Made by a program: the position numbers and the translations under genes. The notes beneath the pieces are model-generated. The model saw only the letters and a list, made by a program, of their open reading frames with translations. It had not been told where the DNA came from and searched no databases. A stretch of DNA of 64,000 nucleotides from Nonomuraea roseoviolacea subsp. carminata (GTDB taxonomy: Bacteria; Actinomycetota; Actinomycetes; Streptosporangiales; Streptosporangiaceae): NCBI RefSeq assembly GCF_024172185.1, contig NZ_JAMZEC010000001.1, positions 3,100,001-3,164,000 on the forward strand, written 5' to 3'. Positions 6,214-15,273 of the stretch are shown piece by piece (within the stretch, counting starts at the first letter, position 1; each line of letters starts with the position of its first letter).

Positions 6214-9024
6214 TCATCGCGGGTGCCGGAACGGGGCTATCGGGGCGATTGGGGCGAAGCCGAGATCGGCCAGCGCGGCCGCGCCGCGCTCGGCATGGTC
6301 GCCGCCGGCGAGCACCATGGTCCGTGCGGACTGGTAGCGGCAGCCGGCGGCGTCGAACGCGTCTGTCGTGGCGAGCAGCCCCTCCTGGTCGCCGACGAGG
6401 AGGGCTCCGGCTCGCTCCACCAGGGCTGTGGCGACCGGGTTGCCGGCGACGATCGTTCGGGCCTCGGCCAGACGGTCGCGGGCGTCGGGGCTCCCGGCGA
6501 GCACGGCGGCCTCGGTGCGCAGCGCGACATACCAGTGGTGCCAGATCCAGGCGACCCACTTCCACACCTGCCCGGGCTCGGGGGTCATCCGCTCCAGCGC
6601 CTCCGAAGCCTGTCCGCGGTGCAGCAGGAGCATCGCGTCGAAGACCGCCCCGTAGCCGTAGGTATGCCCTGTCGGGGTGCCGAGCTGATCCAGGACCTCC
6701 TGCCATTCGCGCCGGGCGTCATGCTCGTCGCGGAGGCCGTGGACCATCGCCACAGCGGCCACGGCCGGGCGGAGGAGCGACCGGGCGGGACGGCCCGCCC
6801 GCCGCCACGCGTCGAGGAACCGGACGCTGCCGGTGAGCACCTCGTCGACGTTCCCCGCCAGCGCGTCGACCATCAGCAGCCGGCACGTGGCGCGGTGACC
6901 GACCTCCGCCAGCGACGGATGGTCGGCCAGCCGGCGTGCCCATCGGCGGGCACCTGGCACGTCCCCCGCGCCGAGACATGCCTCGGTGACCATGCCCAGC
7001 GCGTCGATCAGCTCATGGGTGCCGGCCGGCGAGATCGGCGGCGACGACGACAGGAGCGTGATCCGGCGCCGGGCCGTGGCCGCGGCGGCGAACGTGTCGC
7101 CGGCCCAGCTCTGGGCGCCGGTGAGCGCGTCGAGCGCGGCCGACTCGGCGAGCGGGTCACCGGTCCGGCGGGCGAGCTCGACCGCGTGCCCGGCGCGCGC
7201 GATCGTCTCCGGTACGGCGTTGCCGGGCGGGCCCTGGGCCGCGCCGAACGCGTCGGTGAGCACCGCGGCCTCGGCCAGCGCCACCGCGGCCTGCGCGGCC
7301 GGATCGTCGCCGGCCAGCTCCCGCGCCTCGGTGATCAGCGCGAGCACCTCCTCCCGGGGCGGGAGCCGCACGAACGTGGTCGAGAACCGGAACGCGATGA
7401 CGGCGGCGGTCGCCAGGTCGGCGGCGGCGCCGGCGCCGTCACCTGAGCCGCGGGCGGCCTCCGCGGCCGCGCGGCGGAGGCGGTACATGTCATCACCGAT
7501 GGTCCGGCAGCCGGCCACGGCCGCGGCCTGCCGGAGCTTCGACGCGCCGTCGGCGGGATCGGTCGTGAGCGCGGCCGCCTGCTCGTAGCGCCGCTGGGAC
7601 TCGCCGGTCAGGTTACGGGTGAAGGTCAGCTCCGCCAGGCGCCGGGCGAGATCGCAGGCGTCCGTGCGCTGCTCCGGACGGTCGGCCGCCCACGCCAGGG
7701 CCGCGCGGAGGTCGTCGGCCACCAGGTCGAACCGGGCCCGCCAGTCCGCTCGTACCACCGCCAGGCCGGCGGCCTCGGCCAGGCACCAGCGAAGGTGCCG
7801 GGACCGAGCGTCGACCAGCTCGCCGGCCTCGGCGAGCCGCTCCATGCCGTACTGGCGGATGGTCTCCAACGCCCGGTACTCCGTCCCGCCCGGCGACGCG
7901 GTCACCACCAGCAGGCTCTGTGCGGCGAGCCTGGCCAGCCCGTCGGCGACGAGGCCCTCCTCGGACCCGGCCACCTCCGCCGCCGCGGCTGCGGTGAACG
8001 GCGCCGCGAACACCGACACCCGGCGCAGCAGCGCCCGATCGGCCGGCTCCAGCAGGGCGTGGCTCCAGTCCAGCGCCGCCCGCACCGACCGGTGCCGCTG
8101 ATCGGCACGAGAGCCGCCGGTCAGCATCCGCAGCGGATGGGAAAGGGCGGCGGTGATGCCGTCCAGCCCGAGCATGGGATACCGGGCGGCGGCCAGCTCG
8201 ATCGCCAGTGCCATTCCATCCAGCCGCTCACAGATCGCGGCGATCTGGTCGCGCGGTGGAGGGTCGAGTGGCCGGCCGACCGCCGCCGCCCGCTCCATGA
8301 ACAACGCGACCGCGTCCGACTCACCGGCGACGGGCAGCGACAGCGGCGGAACCTCATACACCCGTTCGAACGGCACCATCAGCCGTGCCCGGCTGGTCAC
8401 CAGCACCGTCACCCGAGGGCACGTCGCCAGCAGCCGCTCGAGAAACAGCGCCACCCCGTTGACCACTTGCTCGCAGTTGTCCAGCACCAGCAGCGCGTGA
8501 CGGTCGGCCAGCGCGGCGACCACGGACTCGGTCATGTCGCGTCCGGGCTGCTCGCCGAGGCCGAGCGCCCCGGCGACCGCAGTGGCGATCATGCCGGGGT
8601 CGGCGACCGGGACCAGGTCGACGAACCACGCCCCGTCGGAGTACTCGCCGGCTGCTTCCGCGGCCACCGCCAGCGCGAGCCGGGTCTTGCCCACTCCGCC
8701 GGGACCGACCGCGGTCACCTGACGGCACGCCTTGATCATCCCCGCCAGCTCGGCCCGCTCGCGCAACCGGCCGACGAACGAGGTCAGCGGGGCCGGCAGA
8801 ACCGCTGCCGGCTGCGACGGGGCAGCACCGGCCGGCTCGGGCGCACGCCGGGCGAGCGCCCGCCGATCCGGAACCCCCAGCTTGCGCAGCAGCGAGGAGA
8901 CATGGCTCTCGACGGTACGCACCGAGATGACCAGCCGCGCCGCGATCTCGGCATTGCTCAGATGGGCCCCGACCAGTCGCAGCACCTCGGCTTCCCGCGG
9001 CGAGATGTCCGCTCCTGCTACCAC
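6214..9024 (-). CDS. LuxR-HTH/NB-ARC-type ATPase transcriptional regulator
   Basis: This is a large (about 936 aa) signal-transduction ATPase. Residues 1-65 are a LuxR-type helix-turn-helix (ISPREAEVLRLVGAHLSN, then RTVESHVSSLLRKLGV). From about residue 85 there is a STAND/NB-ARC-like ATPase with Walker A GPGGVGKTR and a hydrophobic Walker B LLVLDNCEQ. The C-terminal half is Ala-rich and helical, as in TPR sensor regions. The usual LAL order has the LuxR domain at the C-terminus, so this is the inverted, N-terminal-HTH arrangement. The GTG at 9024 is the only nearby start in frame before the HTH, and its ribosome site is poor. The gene is divergent from two glyoxalase-fold genes. Confidence 0.75.
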   Translation of the reverse strand: MVAGADISPREAEVLRLVGAHLSNAEIAARLVISVRTVESHVSSLLRKLGVPDRRALARRAPEPAGAAPSQPAAVLPAPLTSFVGRLRERAELAGMIKACRQVTAVGPGGVGKTRLALAVAAEAAGEYSDGAWFVDLVPVADPGMIATAVAGALGLGEQPGRDMTESVVAALADRHALLVLDNCEQVVNGVALFLERLLATCPRVTVLVTSRARLMVPFERVYEVPPLSLPVAGESDAVALFMERAAAVGRPLDPPPRDQIAAICERLDGMALAIELAAARYPMLGLDGITAALSHPLRMLTGGSRADQRHRSVRAALDWSHALLEPADRALLRRVSVFAAPFTAAAAAEVAGSEEGLVADGLARLAAQSLLVVTASPGGTEYRALETIRQYGMERLAEAGELVDARSRHLRWCLAEAAGLAVVRADWRARFDLVADDLRAALAWAADRPEQRTDACDLARRLAELTFTRNLTGESQRRYEQAAALTTDPADGASKLRQAAAVAGCRTIGDDMYRLRRAAAEAARGSGDGAGAAADLATAAVIAFRFSTTFVRLPPREEVLALITEARELAGDDPAAQAAVALAEAAVLTDAFGAAQGPPGNAVPETIARAGHAVELARRTGDPLAESAALDALTGAQSWAGDTFAAAATARRRITLLSSSPPISPAGTHELIDALGMVTEACLGAGDVPGARRWARRLADHPSLAEVGHRATCRLLMVDALAGNVDEVLTGSVRFLDAWRRAGRPARSLLRPAVAAVAMVHGLRDEHDARREWQEVLDQLGTPTGHTYGYGAVFDAMLLLHRGQASEALERMTPEPGQVWKWVAWIWHHWYVALRTEAAVLAGSPDARDRLAEARTIVAGNPVATALVERAGALLVGDQEGLLATTDAFDAAGCRYQSARTMVLAGGDHAERGAAALADLGFAPIAPIAPFRHPR

Positions 9025-9192
9025 CGCCCCAGTTTGCCGTACCCCCCATCCGCGGTGGCCACCGTGGGCGATCCGTGCCGTCGATCCGTGGCGGGATCCG
9101 TGGTCACCACGGATGTGGACCAGCCAGGCCGGGAGAAAGCTGTGAACGCCGCGAACAACGGGTCGAGGTGACCCACGACCACAGGAGTGACC

Positions 9193-9549
9193 ATGACCGG
9201 CTCTTCCGCCCGGGGAATCAGGACCGTACTGCACCCCGTGTCCGACCTGGCCAAGGCCAAGGCGGTGTATGCGGCGCTGCTCGGCGCCCCGCCGCAGCAC
9301 GACTCGCCCTACTACGTCGGCTTCGATGCCGAGGGCCAGCACATCGGGCTGGTCCCGGGCGGTGGACCGCAGGGCATGACCTCGCCGGTGGCCTACTGGC
9401 ACGTGCCGGACATCGAGGAGAAGCTGGCCGAGGTGATCGCCGCGGGGGCCACCATGAACGAGGCCGCGCACGAGGTCGGCGGCGACCGCCTCGTGGCCAC
9501 CGTCATCGACCCCGACGGCAACGTCCTCGGGCTGATCCAGGACCGGTGA
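9193..9549 (+). CDS. VOC-superfamily (glyoxalase/bleomycin-resistance fold) protein
   Basis: The 118-aa single-domain protein has the beta-alpha-beta-beta-beta repeat of the vicinal oxygen chelate fold, with VLHPVSDLAKAKAVYAALLG opening module 1 and VIDPDGNVLGLIQ closing module 2. AGGAG at 9183-9187 supports the ATG at 9193 over the upstream GTG. Members bind metals, small drugs or metabolites; the substrate here is unknown. It heads a run with a second VOC protein and a DUF1801 protein, divergent from the LuxR-ATPase gene. Confidence 0.75.
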   Translation: MTGSSARGIRTVLHPVSDLAKAKAVYAALLGAPPQHDSPYYVGFDAEGQHIGLVPGGGPQGMTSPVAYWHVPDIEEKLAEVIAAGATMNEAAHEVGGDRLVATVIDPDGNVLGLIQDR

Positions 9550-9620
9550 GCAGCGGACCCGTCCCCGCCGCATCCGCCGCCGACGCCACGACGAACCCCC
9601 CCTCGCTCAAAGGACCTGCC

Positions 9621-10232
9621 ATGACCTCCTTCGCATCCGTCACCCTGGAAGTTCCCGACCCCACGGCCTCGGACGCCTTCTACCGGGCCTGCGGGCTCGG
9701 ATCCTTCGTGAAGGTACGCGCCTCGGACGCACCGACGACGGGCTTCCGTGGGTTCGCGCTGTCCATCGTGGTCTCCCAGCCGGGCAACGTCGATGCCCTT
9801 CTCGGCGCCGCTCTCGACGCCGGCGCCACGACGCTGAAGCCGGCCACGAAGGGATTCTGGGGCTACGGCGGCGTCGTACGCGCCCCTGACGGGACGATCT
9901 GCAAGATCGCGACCTCGAAGAAGAAGGACACCGGCCCTGCCGCCCGGCAGATCGACCAGGTCGCCCTCCTGCTGGGAGTCGCGGACGTCAAGGCGAGCAA
10001 GCGGTTCTACGTCGAGCGCGGCCTGGCTGTGGCGAAGAGCTTCGGCGGCAAGTACGTCGAGTTCGACACCCCGTCATCGGCCGTCACGCTGGCGCTCTAC
10101 CCGCGCCGCGCCCTCGCCAAGGACACCGGCGTCCCCCAGGAGGGCACCGGATCACACCGGATCGTGATCGGCAGCGACGCCGGGCCCTTCACCGACCCCG
10201 ACGGGTTCGCATGGGAAACGGCATCCGCCTGA
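9621..10232 (+). CDS. Two-domain VOC-superfamily (glyoxalase-like) protein
   Basis: This 203-aa protein has two successive VOC modules. The first starts VTLEVPDPTASDAFYRACGL; the second starts at about residue 112 with DQVALLLGVADVKASKRFYV. The protein ends FTDPDGFAWETASA, a typical last strand. AAAGGA precedes the ATG at 9621; the long open frame upstream is non-coding. It is probably co-transcribed with the preceding VOC gene, 71 bases away. Substrate and metal binding cannot be assigned. Confidence 0.75.
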   Translation: MTSFASVTLEVPDPTASDAFYRACGLGSFVKVRASDAPTTGFRGFALSIVVSQPGNVDALLGAALDAGATTLKPATKGFWGYGGVVRAPDGTICKIATSKKKDTGPAARQIDQVALLLGVADVKASKRFYVERGLAVAKSFGGKYVEFDTPSSAVTLALYPRRALAKDTGVPQEGTGSHRIVIGSDAGPFTDPDGFAWETASA

Positions 10233-10269
10233 GACACGAAGATCAAGATTTTCGAGGAGGAAATTCGCC

Positions 10270-10743
10270 ATGAGCAGCACGGGAAGCAGCACCTACCAGG
10301 GATTCACGGCCGAGGAGCGGGCCGCGATGAAGGAGCACGCCCAGGACCAGAAGAAGGCCGCGCGCCGCAGCTCACGCGCGGACAAGGCGGCGCAGGAACA
10401 GCGGGACGTCCTCGCCAAGATCGCCGAGATGCAGGAACCGGACCGGACCATGGCCGAGCGCGTCCACGCCGTCATCACCGCCGGCGCCCCGGCCCTCACG
10501 CCGAGGCTCTGGTACGGCATGCCCGCCTACGCGCTGGACGGCAAGATCGTCTGCCACTTCCAGCCGGCGGCGAAATTCAAGACACGCCACGCGACGCTCG
10601 GGTTCAGCGACCAGGCGAACCTGGACGACGGCACCATGTGGGCTGTCGGTTTCGCCCTGACCGAGGTGACCGCCGAGGTGGAGGCGCGGATCAGCGCGCT
10701 GGTGAAGCAGGCGGTGAGCCGAGGACCGCACACCACGATCTGA
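10270..10743 (+). CDS. DUF1801/YdhG-like small protein
   Basis: The 157-aa product has a charged Lys/Ala-rich N-terminal helix (residues 10-55) followed by a DUF1801-like domain recognisable from TPRLWYGMPAYALDGKIVCHFQ and the following hydrophobic strands. Members of this family have a small alpha/beta fold of unresolved function; some are linked to iron handling in Bacillus. GAGGAGG stands well placed before the ATG. It follows the two VOC genes and precedes a strong terminator, so it is probably last in that transcription unit. Confidence 0.7.
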   Translation: MSSTGSSTYQGFTAEERAAMKEHAQDQKKAARRSSRADKAAQEQRDVLAKIAEMQEPDRTMAERVHAVITAGAPALTPRLWYGMPAYALDGKIVCHFQPAAKFKTRHATLGFSDQANLDDGTMWAVGFALTEVTAEVEARISALVKQAVSRGPHTTI

Positions 10744-10826
10744 TCAAGTGTCTGCCGAGATGGTCGATGGCGGTACGTCGGCGATCTGGCACTGATCGAG
10801 TCACTGTCCCGCCTGACACACGGGGT

Positions 10827-10881
10827 CCCTGCTCCTGCCCGCGATGGCCTGGTCGCTGACGCGACAGCGGGCAGGAGAGGG
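10827..10881. terminator. Strong bidirectional hairpin terminator
   Basis: CTCCTGCCCGC (10832-10842) pairs with GCGGGCAGGAG (10867-10877), an 11-bp perfect stem. Outer CCCT/AGGG extends the pairing, and a nested TCGC/GCGA hairpin lies in the loop. It sits between the convergent DUF1801 gene and the small secreted-protein gene. Confidence 0.65.
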
Positions 10882-10942
10882 CCTTCATGAGCCCCCGGGC
10901 GTCGAGATGCGTCGCCGTACGAACTGCGGCGACGCCCCGCGA

Positions 10943-11164
10943 TCAGCCGGTGTAGGCCGGCTTGACGACGACGGGCTCCTTCGGGCTCGGCGTCGGCTGG
11001 GCCGTGGACCGGTGGTCGGCCGGCGCCGCGGAGGGCGCCGCGGAAGGCGCCGCGGAGGGCGCCGGCTGCTTGGGCTCCGCCGCGGCCGTACCCGAAAGGC
11101 CGGCGAGGCCGGCGGCCAGAGCCAGCGCCGCGCCGAAGCCGATGAGCGTGACCTTGAACTTCAT
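10943..11164 (-). CDS. Small secreted Ala/Pro/Ser-rich protein
   Basis: This 73-aa product has a Sec signal peptide: MKFK, a hydrophobic stretch to about residue 27, and a likely cleavage after GTAAA. The mature part is a low-complexity APSAAPSAAPSAAPA tract followed by a Lys/Pro-rich tail. The ATG at 11164 is preferred because AGGGGA lies six bases upstream; an ATG six codons earlier is less well placed. It lies 30 bases downstream of the L,D-transpeptidase gene on the same strand, so the two may act together at the cell wall. No family was recognised. Confidence 0.6.
   Translation of the reverse strand: MKFKVTLIGFGAALALAAGLAGLSGTAAAEPKQPAPSAAPSAAPSAAPADHRSTAQPTPSPKEPVVVKPAYTG
11022..11065. 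repeat. 12-bp tandem repeat within the small secreted-protein gene
   Basis: The unit GGCGCCGCGGAG occurs about 3.7 times with one base change and encodes the Ala-Pro-Ser-Ala repeats. The unit length is a multiple of three, so copy-number change would preserve the reading frame. Confidence 0.7.
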
Positions 11165-11194
11165 ATGGATTCCCCTGTTCATTCGAGTCGGGCC

Positions 11195-11953
11195 TCAGCC
11201 CTTGACGACGACCGGAGTACCGATCGCCAGGTTCTTCGCCATCCAGGTGATGTCGTCGTTGCTGAGCCGGACGCAGCCGTGGCTGGCCCGCGTGCCGATG
11301 GCGGACGGCTTGTTCGTCCCGTGGAGCGCCAGCTGCCCCGGTCCGCCGGCGAAGCTCTTGAGCACGGGCGAGAAGCCGCTCAGCCCGAAGGCGTAGGCGC
11401 CGTAGGCCCCGCCGTCATCGGCGGGCTTCACCAGCTCGGTGAAGAAGTAGCGACCTGGCGGCGTCGGCGTCCCCGCTTCGCCCGTCGCGACCTTGCCCGT
11501 CCTGACGGCCCGCTCACCGTCGTAGACCGTGAACCTGAACGCCCCGCGATCGATCTCCACCCGGTAGGAGGTCTCCGCGAGCGTCACGTCGGCGGCCCTG
11601 ATCCAGCCCTTGCTGCCGTTCGGCCGGATCGGCAGCAGCACCTGAAGCCACTCACCCTCGTCACGTTCCACCAGGAAGACCCGCGTCGCGCCGTAGCCGT
11701 TGGGGCTCGTGATCGTCCGCTGGGCCTCCCCGTCCTTGTTCCGGTAGACCGTGATCCGAGACCCCTTGACGCTCGCGATCTTCGATCCGGCGCTGCTCGC
11801 CGGCTCCGACCGCGCGCCACTGCCCGAAGGCTCATGCCGCGCGCCACTGCTCGAAGGCTCATGTCGTACGGCACCACGCGCGCTGACCGCACAGCCCGCC
11901 AGCAGGAAGACGAGTGTCGCCGCGGCAGCCGTACGGAGCAGGTTGGTTCTCAC
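11195..11953 (-). CDS. L,D-transpeptidase lipoprotein (YkuD domain) with SH3-like domain
   Basis: The 252-aa product starts with a lipoprotein signal ending LLAGC, so it is probably anchored outside the membrane. A linker repeating ARHEPS/ARSEPS follows, then an SH3-like domain (about residues 60-120), then a YkuD catalytic domain. The catalytic motif is visible as HGTNK followed by SHGCVRLSN, with the nucleophilic cysteine in SHGC. Such enzymes make 3-3 cross-links in peptidoglycan. The GTG at 11953 fits the signal peptide; the frame is open upstream. The gene is divergent from the response-regulator/kinase operon, which could control it. Confidence 0.85.
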   Translation of the reverse strand: MRTNLLRTAAAATLVFLLAGCAVSARGAVRHEPSSSGARHEPSGSGARSEPASSAGSKIASVKGSRITVYRNKDGEAQRTITSPNGYGATRVFLVERDEGEWLQVLLPIRPNGSKGWIRAADVTLAETSYRVEIDRGAFRFTVYDGERAVRTGKVATGEAGTPTPPGRYFFTELVKPADDGGAYGAYAFGLSGFSPVLKSFAGGPGQLALHGTNKPSAIGTRASHGCVRLSNDDITWMAKNLAIGTPVVVKG

Positions 11954-12043
11954 CCACCGCAGCCTGGCGACAGAATGTGTGAAACCTGTTTGGTTGTCAT
12001 GCGGATCCGATATGCACCCCCGGCATGCACATAGCCTCAGGCC

Positions 12044-12730
12044 ATGTGCGCGCACGTACTGGTCGCGGAGGACGATCCCAAGCAGGCCGAACTGCTCCGG
12101 CGGTATCTGGAGCGGGAGGGCCACGATGTCCTCGTCGTGCACGCCGGGCGTTCCGCGATCGACGAGGCGCGGCGGGCGGAGCCCTCCCTCGTGGTGCTCG
12201 ACGTGATGATGCCGAAGGTCGACGGGCTGGATGTCTGCCGGGTGCTGCGTGCCGAGTCCGATCTGCCGATCCTGATGCTGACCGCCAGGTCCACCGAGGA
12301 TGACCTGCTGCTGGGGCTCGACCTCGGCGCTGACGACTACGTGGCCAAGCCGTACAGCCCGCGCGAGCTGATGGCCCGTGTGCGGACGCTGCTGCGCCGG
12401 ACCCGCAGGTCCCAGGACGCCGATCGGCGGCTGTTCCAGGTGGGCGACCTGGTCGTGGACCCGGTCAGGCACACCGTCACCGCCGCGGACAGGCTGGTGG
12501 AGTGCACGCTCGCGGAGTTCCGGATCATCGAGACGCTGGCTGCCGAGCCGGAGCGGGTGTTCACCAGGAAGCAGTTGCTGGAGCGCATCCACGGCTTCGA
12601 CAGGTTCATCACCGAACGCACGGTCGACGTGCACGTGATGAACCTGCGCAAGAAGATCGAGCCTGATCCGCGCCGCCCGGTCCGACTGCTGACCGTGTAC
12701 GGCGTCGGCTACAAACTGACGCACGCATGA
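12044..12730 (+). CDS. OmpR/PhoB-family response regulator
   Basis: The 228-aa product has an N-terminal receiver domain (acidic EDD at residues 9-11, phospho-acceptor Asp53 in VVLDVMMP, Lys in AKPYSP) and a C-terminal winged-helix domain ending VRLLTVYGVGYKL. A -10-like TAGCCT lies just before the ATG with no Shine-Dalgarno sequence, so translation is probably leaderless. Its last four bases overlap the kinase start (ATGA), a standard two-component operon. A divergent cell-wall transpeptidase gene suggests, but does not prove, an envelope role. Confidence 0.9.
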   Translation: MCAHVLVAEDDPKQAELLRRYLEREGHDVLVVHAGRSAIDEARRAEPSLVVLDVMMPKVDGLDVCRVLRAESDLPILMLTARSTEDDLLLGLDLGADDYVAKPYSPRELMARVRTLLRRTRRSQDADRRLFQVGDLVVDPVRHTVTAADRLVECTLAEFRIIETLAAEPERVFTRKQLLERIHGFDRFITERTVDVHVMNLRKKIEPDPRRPVRLLTVYGVGYKLTHA

Positions 12731-14505
12731 GGTCGCTGTTCGTCAGGTTGCTCACGAGTTCGGCCGTCGTGGCGGTCTGCTCGATCACCGCCACGGCGTG
12801 GCTGGCCGCCAACAGCACCTCCGGCGCCATCCAGCGCGAGCAGGGTCAGACACTGGCCAGCGACGCCCAGATCAACAACAGCCTGCTCGGCTACGCCTCC
12901 CGCCATCCGGACTGGTCGGGCGTCACCGCCACCGTGCGCGACCTGGCCGCCCGCAACGGCCGTCGCATCGCGCTGACCAGCGAGAAGGGCACCCTCATCG
13001 CGGACTCGGCGACCCCCGGCACCCCCCTGCCCGCCAGGGTGTCGGCCGTGGTCGACCCGCTGACCGTGGATGTGACCCTGGTGCCCGGGGCGGCCGGGGA
13101 CCGTATCGATCCACGCGCGGTGGGTCCTTTCCTGCTGTCCGCCCGCGACAGCGCCCGGCTGGTCAAAGCCGCCGGCGCCTACGCCGCCTGTGCCGGCCGT
13201 ACCGGTCAGACCGTGAAGATGACCGTCTCGAACACCGGCCGCCCCGTCGTGACGACGACCGGCAAGGAAGACGTCCCCCAGGAGCCGCGCCCGATGCCGA
13301 GCACGGCTCCCACGGTGATGAGCCCCTGCGACGCCACGACCTTCAGGACGCCGACGCGCACCGAGAAGGCCGCGTTGAAACAGCTCAACCTCCTGGTGAG
13401 CAGGTGCCTCGAGGGCAAGAGCGCGGAACGGGGCTCGGTCGGCCTCGACCTCGCCTGGGTCTCCAAGGACAAGCAGCCTCAAGGCGCGGAACCCGATCAG
13501 ACGATCTCGTCCTGCATCGTCACCGCCCGCAAGGAGCAGCTCGACCCCTACGTCGCCCCCGCGGCCTACCTGTACATCGGCTCCCCCACCGAGGCCGCCG
13601 GCCAGCGCATCCCGCTCCCCTCGATCGCCGGCGCCGCCCTGCTCGTGCTCCTGCTGACCGTGGGGGTGAGCGTCATGGCGGCCCGGCGCCTGGTCAGGCC
13701 CGTCAACGCGCTCACCGACGCCGCGCGGCGGATGCGTGACGGGGACAGCTCCGCCCGCGTCATGGTGAGGACGACCGGCGAGATCAGTGAGCTCGCCACG
13801 GCGTTCAACGAGATGTCGGAGCACCTCCAGCGCATGGAGGAGCAGCGCAAGGCCATGGTCAGCGACGTCTCCCACGAGTTGCGGACCCCGCTGAGCAACC
13901 TCAGGGGGTGGCTGGAGGCGGCCCAGGACGGCGTCGCCGAGCTGGACCCGGCGCTGATCGCCTCGCTGGTCGAGGAGATCCTGCTGTTGCAGCACATCGT
14001 CGACGACCTTCAGGAGCTCGCCCTCGCCGACGCGGGCAAGCTCCGTCTGCACGTCGAACCCGTTCACCTCGGCGACCTCCTCGACCAGGTGGCCACCGCT
14101 CACCGAGGCCGGGCCGAAGCCGCGGGGCTCACGCTGACCACCGTGATCATGGATGACCCCTCGCTGACCGCGGATCCGGTACGGCTCCGCCAGGCCGTCG
14201 GCAACCTGGTCACCAACTCCCTGCGCCACACGCCACGCGGCGGGCACATCACGCTGGGCGCCCGCCAGGATGGCGACCAGGTCGTCGTCGAGGTGACCGA
14301 CACGGGGGTCGGCATCCGCGCCGAGCACCTGCCCCACGTCTTCGACAGGTTCTGGCGCGCCGAGAAGTCCCGCAACCGGCGGACCGGGGGCAGCGGGCTC
14401 GGGCTCGCCATCGTGCGCAACCTGGCCGAGGCGCACGGCGGCACAGCCACGGCCACCAGCGTGCCAGGCGTCCGCACGACGTTCGCCCTGCGCCTTCCGT
14501 CGTAG
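12727..14505 (+). CDS. Membrane sensor histidine kinase
   Basis: The 592-aa product has an N-terminal membrane segment (residues about 8-28), a roughly 270-residue extracytoplasmic sensor region, and a second membrane segment near residues 298-318. These are followed by a HAMP linker (VRPVNALTDAARRMRDGD), a dimerisation/phosphoacceptor domain with SDVSHELRTPLSNL, and a HATPase domain with NLVTNSLRHTP, DTGVGI and GSGLGLAI. It phosphorylates the response regulator encoded just upstream. The sensor region contains three or four cysteines (for example AACAGR, SPCDAT and SRCLEG), which may form disulfides; no ligand is predictable. Confidence 0.9.
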   Translation: MRSLFVRLLTSSAVVAVCSITATAWLAANSTSGAIQREQGQTLASDAQINNSLLGYASRHPDWSGVTATVRDLAARNGRRIALTSEKGTLIADSATPGTPLPARVSAVVDPLTVDVTLVPGAAGDRIDPRAVGPFLLSARDSARLVKAAGAYAACAGRTGQTVKMTVSNTGRPVVTTTGKEDVPQEPRPMPSTAPTVMSPCDATTFRTPTRTEKAALKQLNLLVSRCLEGKSAERGSVGLDLAWVSKDKQPQGAEPDQTISSCIVTARKEQLDPYVAPAAYLYIGSPTEAAGQRIPLPSIAGAALLVLLLTVGVSVMAARRLVRPVNALTDAARRMRDGDSSARVMVRTTGEISELATAFNEMSEHLQRMEEQRKAMVSDVSHELRTPLSNLRGWLEAAQDGVAELDPALIASLVEEILLLQHIVDDLQELALADAGKLRLHVEPVHLGDLLDQVATAHRGRAEAAGLTLTTVIMDDPSLTADPVRLRQAVGNLVTNSLRHTPRGGHITLGARQDGDQVVVEVTDTGVGIRAEHLPHVFDRFWRAEKSRNRRTGGSGLGLAIVRNLAEAHGGTATATSVPGVRTTFALRLPS

Positions 14506-14530
14506 CGAGACCCCTGAAGGCCAGGGTGGC

Positions 14531-14563
14531 CTACGCCTCGCCGGACGTCAGCCCCACCGGACA
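14531..14563 (-). pseudogene. msrA 3'-tip fragment (att-like scar)
   Basis: Read on the minus strand these 33 bases encode [10 protein letters not shown] followed by a stop, exactly the last ten residues of the intact MsrA encoded at 24318-24977. The DNA matches the msrA terminus at 27 of 33 positions. The match ends abruptly at the island-facing side and continues into a second repeated sequence. It lies 25 bases beyond the kinase stop. I read it as a scar of integration at the msrA 3' end, the outermost left boundary of the island. Confidence 0.6.
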
Positions 14564-14572
14564 CGGCGCCAA

Positions 14573-14658
14573 GGCCCGACGAAAGAGGGCCGCGGCAGCG
14601 ATCGCCCCAGCCCGTCCGGGAGCACCGAAGTCAGCGATCGTCACGACTCCAGCCACTG
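14573..14658. repeat. Diverged direct repeat, copy 1
   Basis: This stretch matches 21346-21433 in the same orientation at roughly four of five positions, with a small indel. Both copies contain a GGCCC...GGGCC stem. Reading the minus strand, both copies encode VTIADFG and then an Ala-Gly-Ala-Ile-Ala/Arg-Arg-Ala pattern (with a one-base frame break in copy 2). They look like remnants of the C-terminus of one unidentified gene. Copy 1 is fused to the msrA-tip fragment. Confidence 0.55.
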
Positions 14659-14724
14659 TGACATATGGGGCAGGCGGGCGAAAACCAGGTGTCGGCGGCG
14701 GAACAGATCGTTTAGCCTCCGGGG

Positions 14725-15273
14725 ATGAAGCTTCGTGAAGAGCGGCCGGACGATGCGGGCGCCGTGCGTCACGTCCATCGGCGAGCGTTCGGCAACCATG
14801 GCGAAGTCGTGGCCGACCTGGTCGACACCCTGCGCCACGGCATCAGCTCCTGCGGAGGGTTCGCGCTCGTGGCCGAGGCTGCCGGGCAAGTCGTCGGGCA
14901 CGTCATGTTCACTCGCAGCCTGCTCGACGCCCCGCGGCGGCTGATCGACGTGCAGGTGCTCAGCCCGCTGGGCGTGCTGCCCGAGCACCAGCGTCAGGGC
15001 ATCGGCTCGGCCCTGGTCCGCGCCGGGCTCGCGACTCTCGCCGAAGGTGAGTGTCCCGTCGTCTTCCTGGAAGGCGACCCCGGCTACTACTCCCGCTTCG
15101 GATTCACTCCAGGGGCCGAGCTAGGATTCCGCAAGCCGTCTCTGCGCATCCCTGACGCCGCCTTCCAAGCGATCAGGCTTCCGGCGTACGAGCCGTGGAT
15201 GACGGGGACGCTGGTCTACTCCGAGCCGTTCTGGCGCCACGACGCCGTCGGGCTCCGCGACATCAACGCCTGA
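14725..15273 (+). CDS. GNAT-family N-acetyltransferase (YhbS-like)
   Basis: The 182-aa product has the GNAT fold: N-terminal MKLREERPDDAGAVRHVHRRAF, the acetyl-CoA pyrophosphate-binding loop HQRQGIGSALV near residues 92-102, and GDPGYYSRFGFTPG, a pattern of YhbS-like predicted acetyltransferases. The ATG at 14725 follows CCGGGG without a strong ribosome site. The gene lies between two msrA-derived scars, so it may belong to an older integrated segment. The acetyl acceptor is unknown. Confidence 0.8.
   Translation: MKLREERPDDAGAVRHVHRRAFGNHGEVVADLVDTLRHGISSCGGFALVAEAAGQVVGHVMFTRSLLDAPRRLIDVQVLSPLGVLPEHQRQGIGSALVRAGLATLAEGECPVVFLEGDPGYYSRFGFTPGAELGFRKPSLRIPDAAFQAIRLPAYEPWMTGTLVYSEPFWRHDAVGLRDINA

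Noticed and set aside
11022..11065. Short regularly repeated units resembling a CRISPR array
   Set aside because: Units are 12 bases in immediate tandem with no spacers and encode Ala-Pro-Ser repeats. No CRISPR array was seen anywhere in the window.
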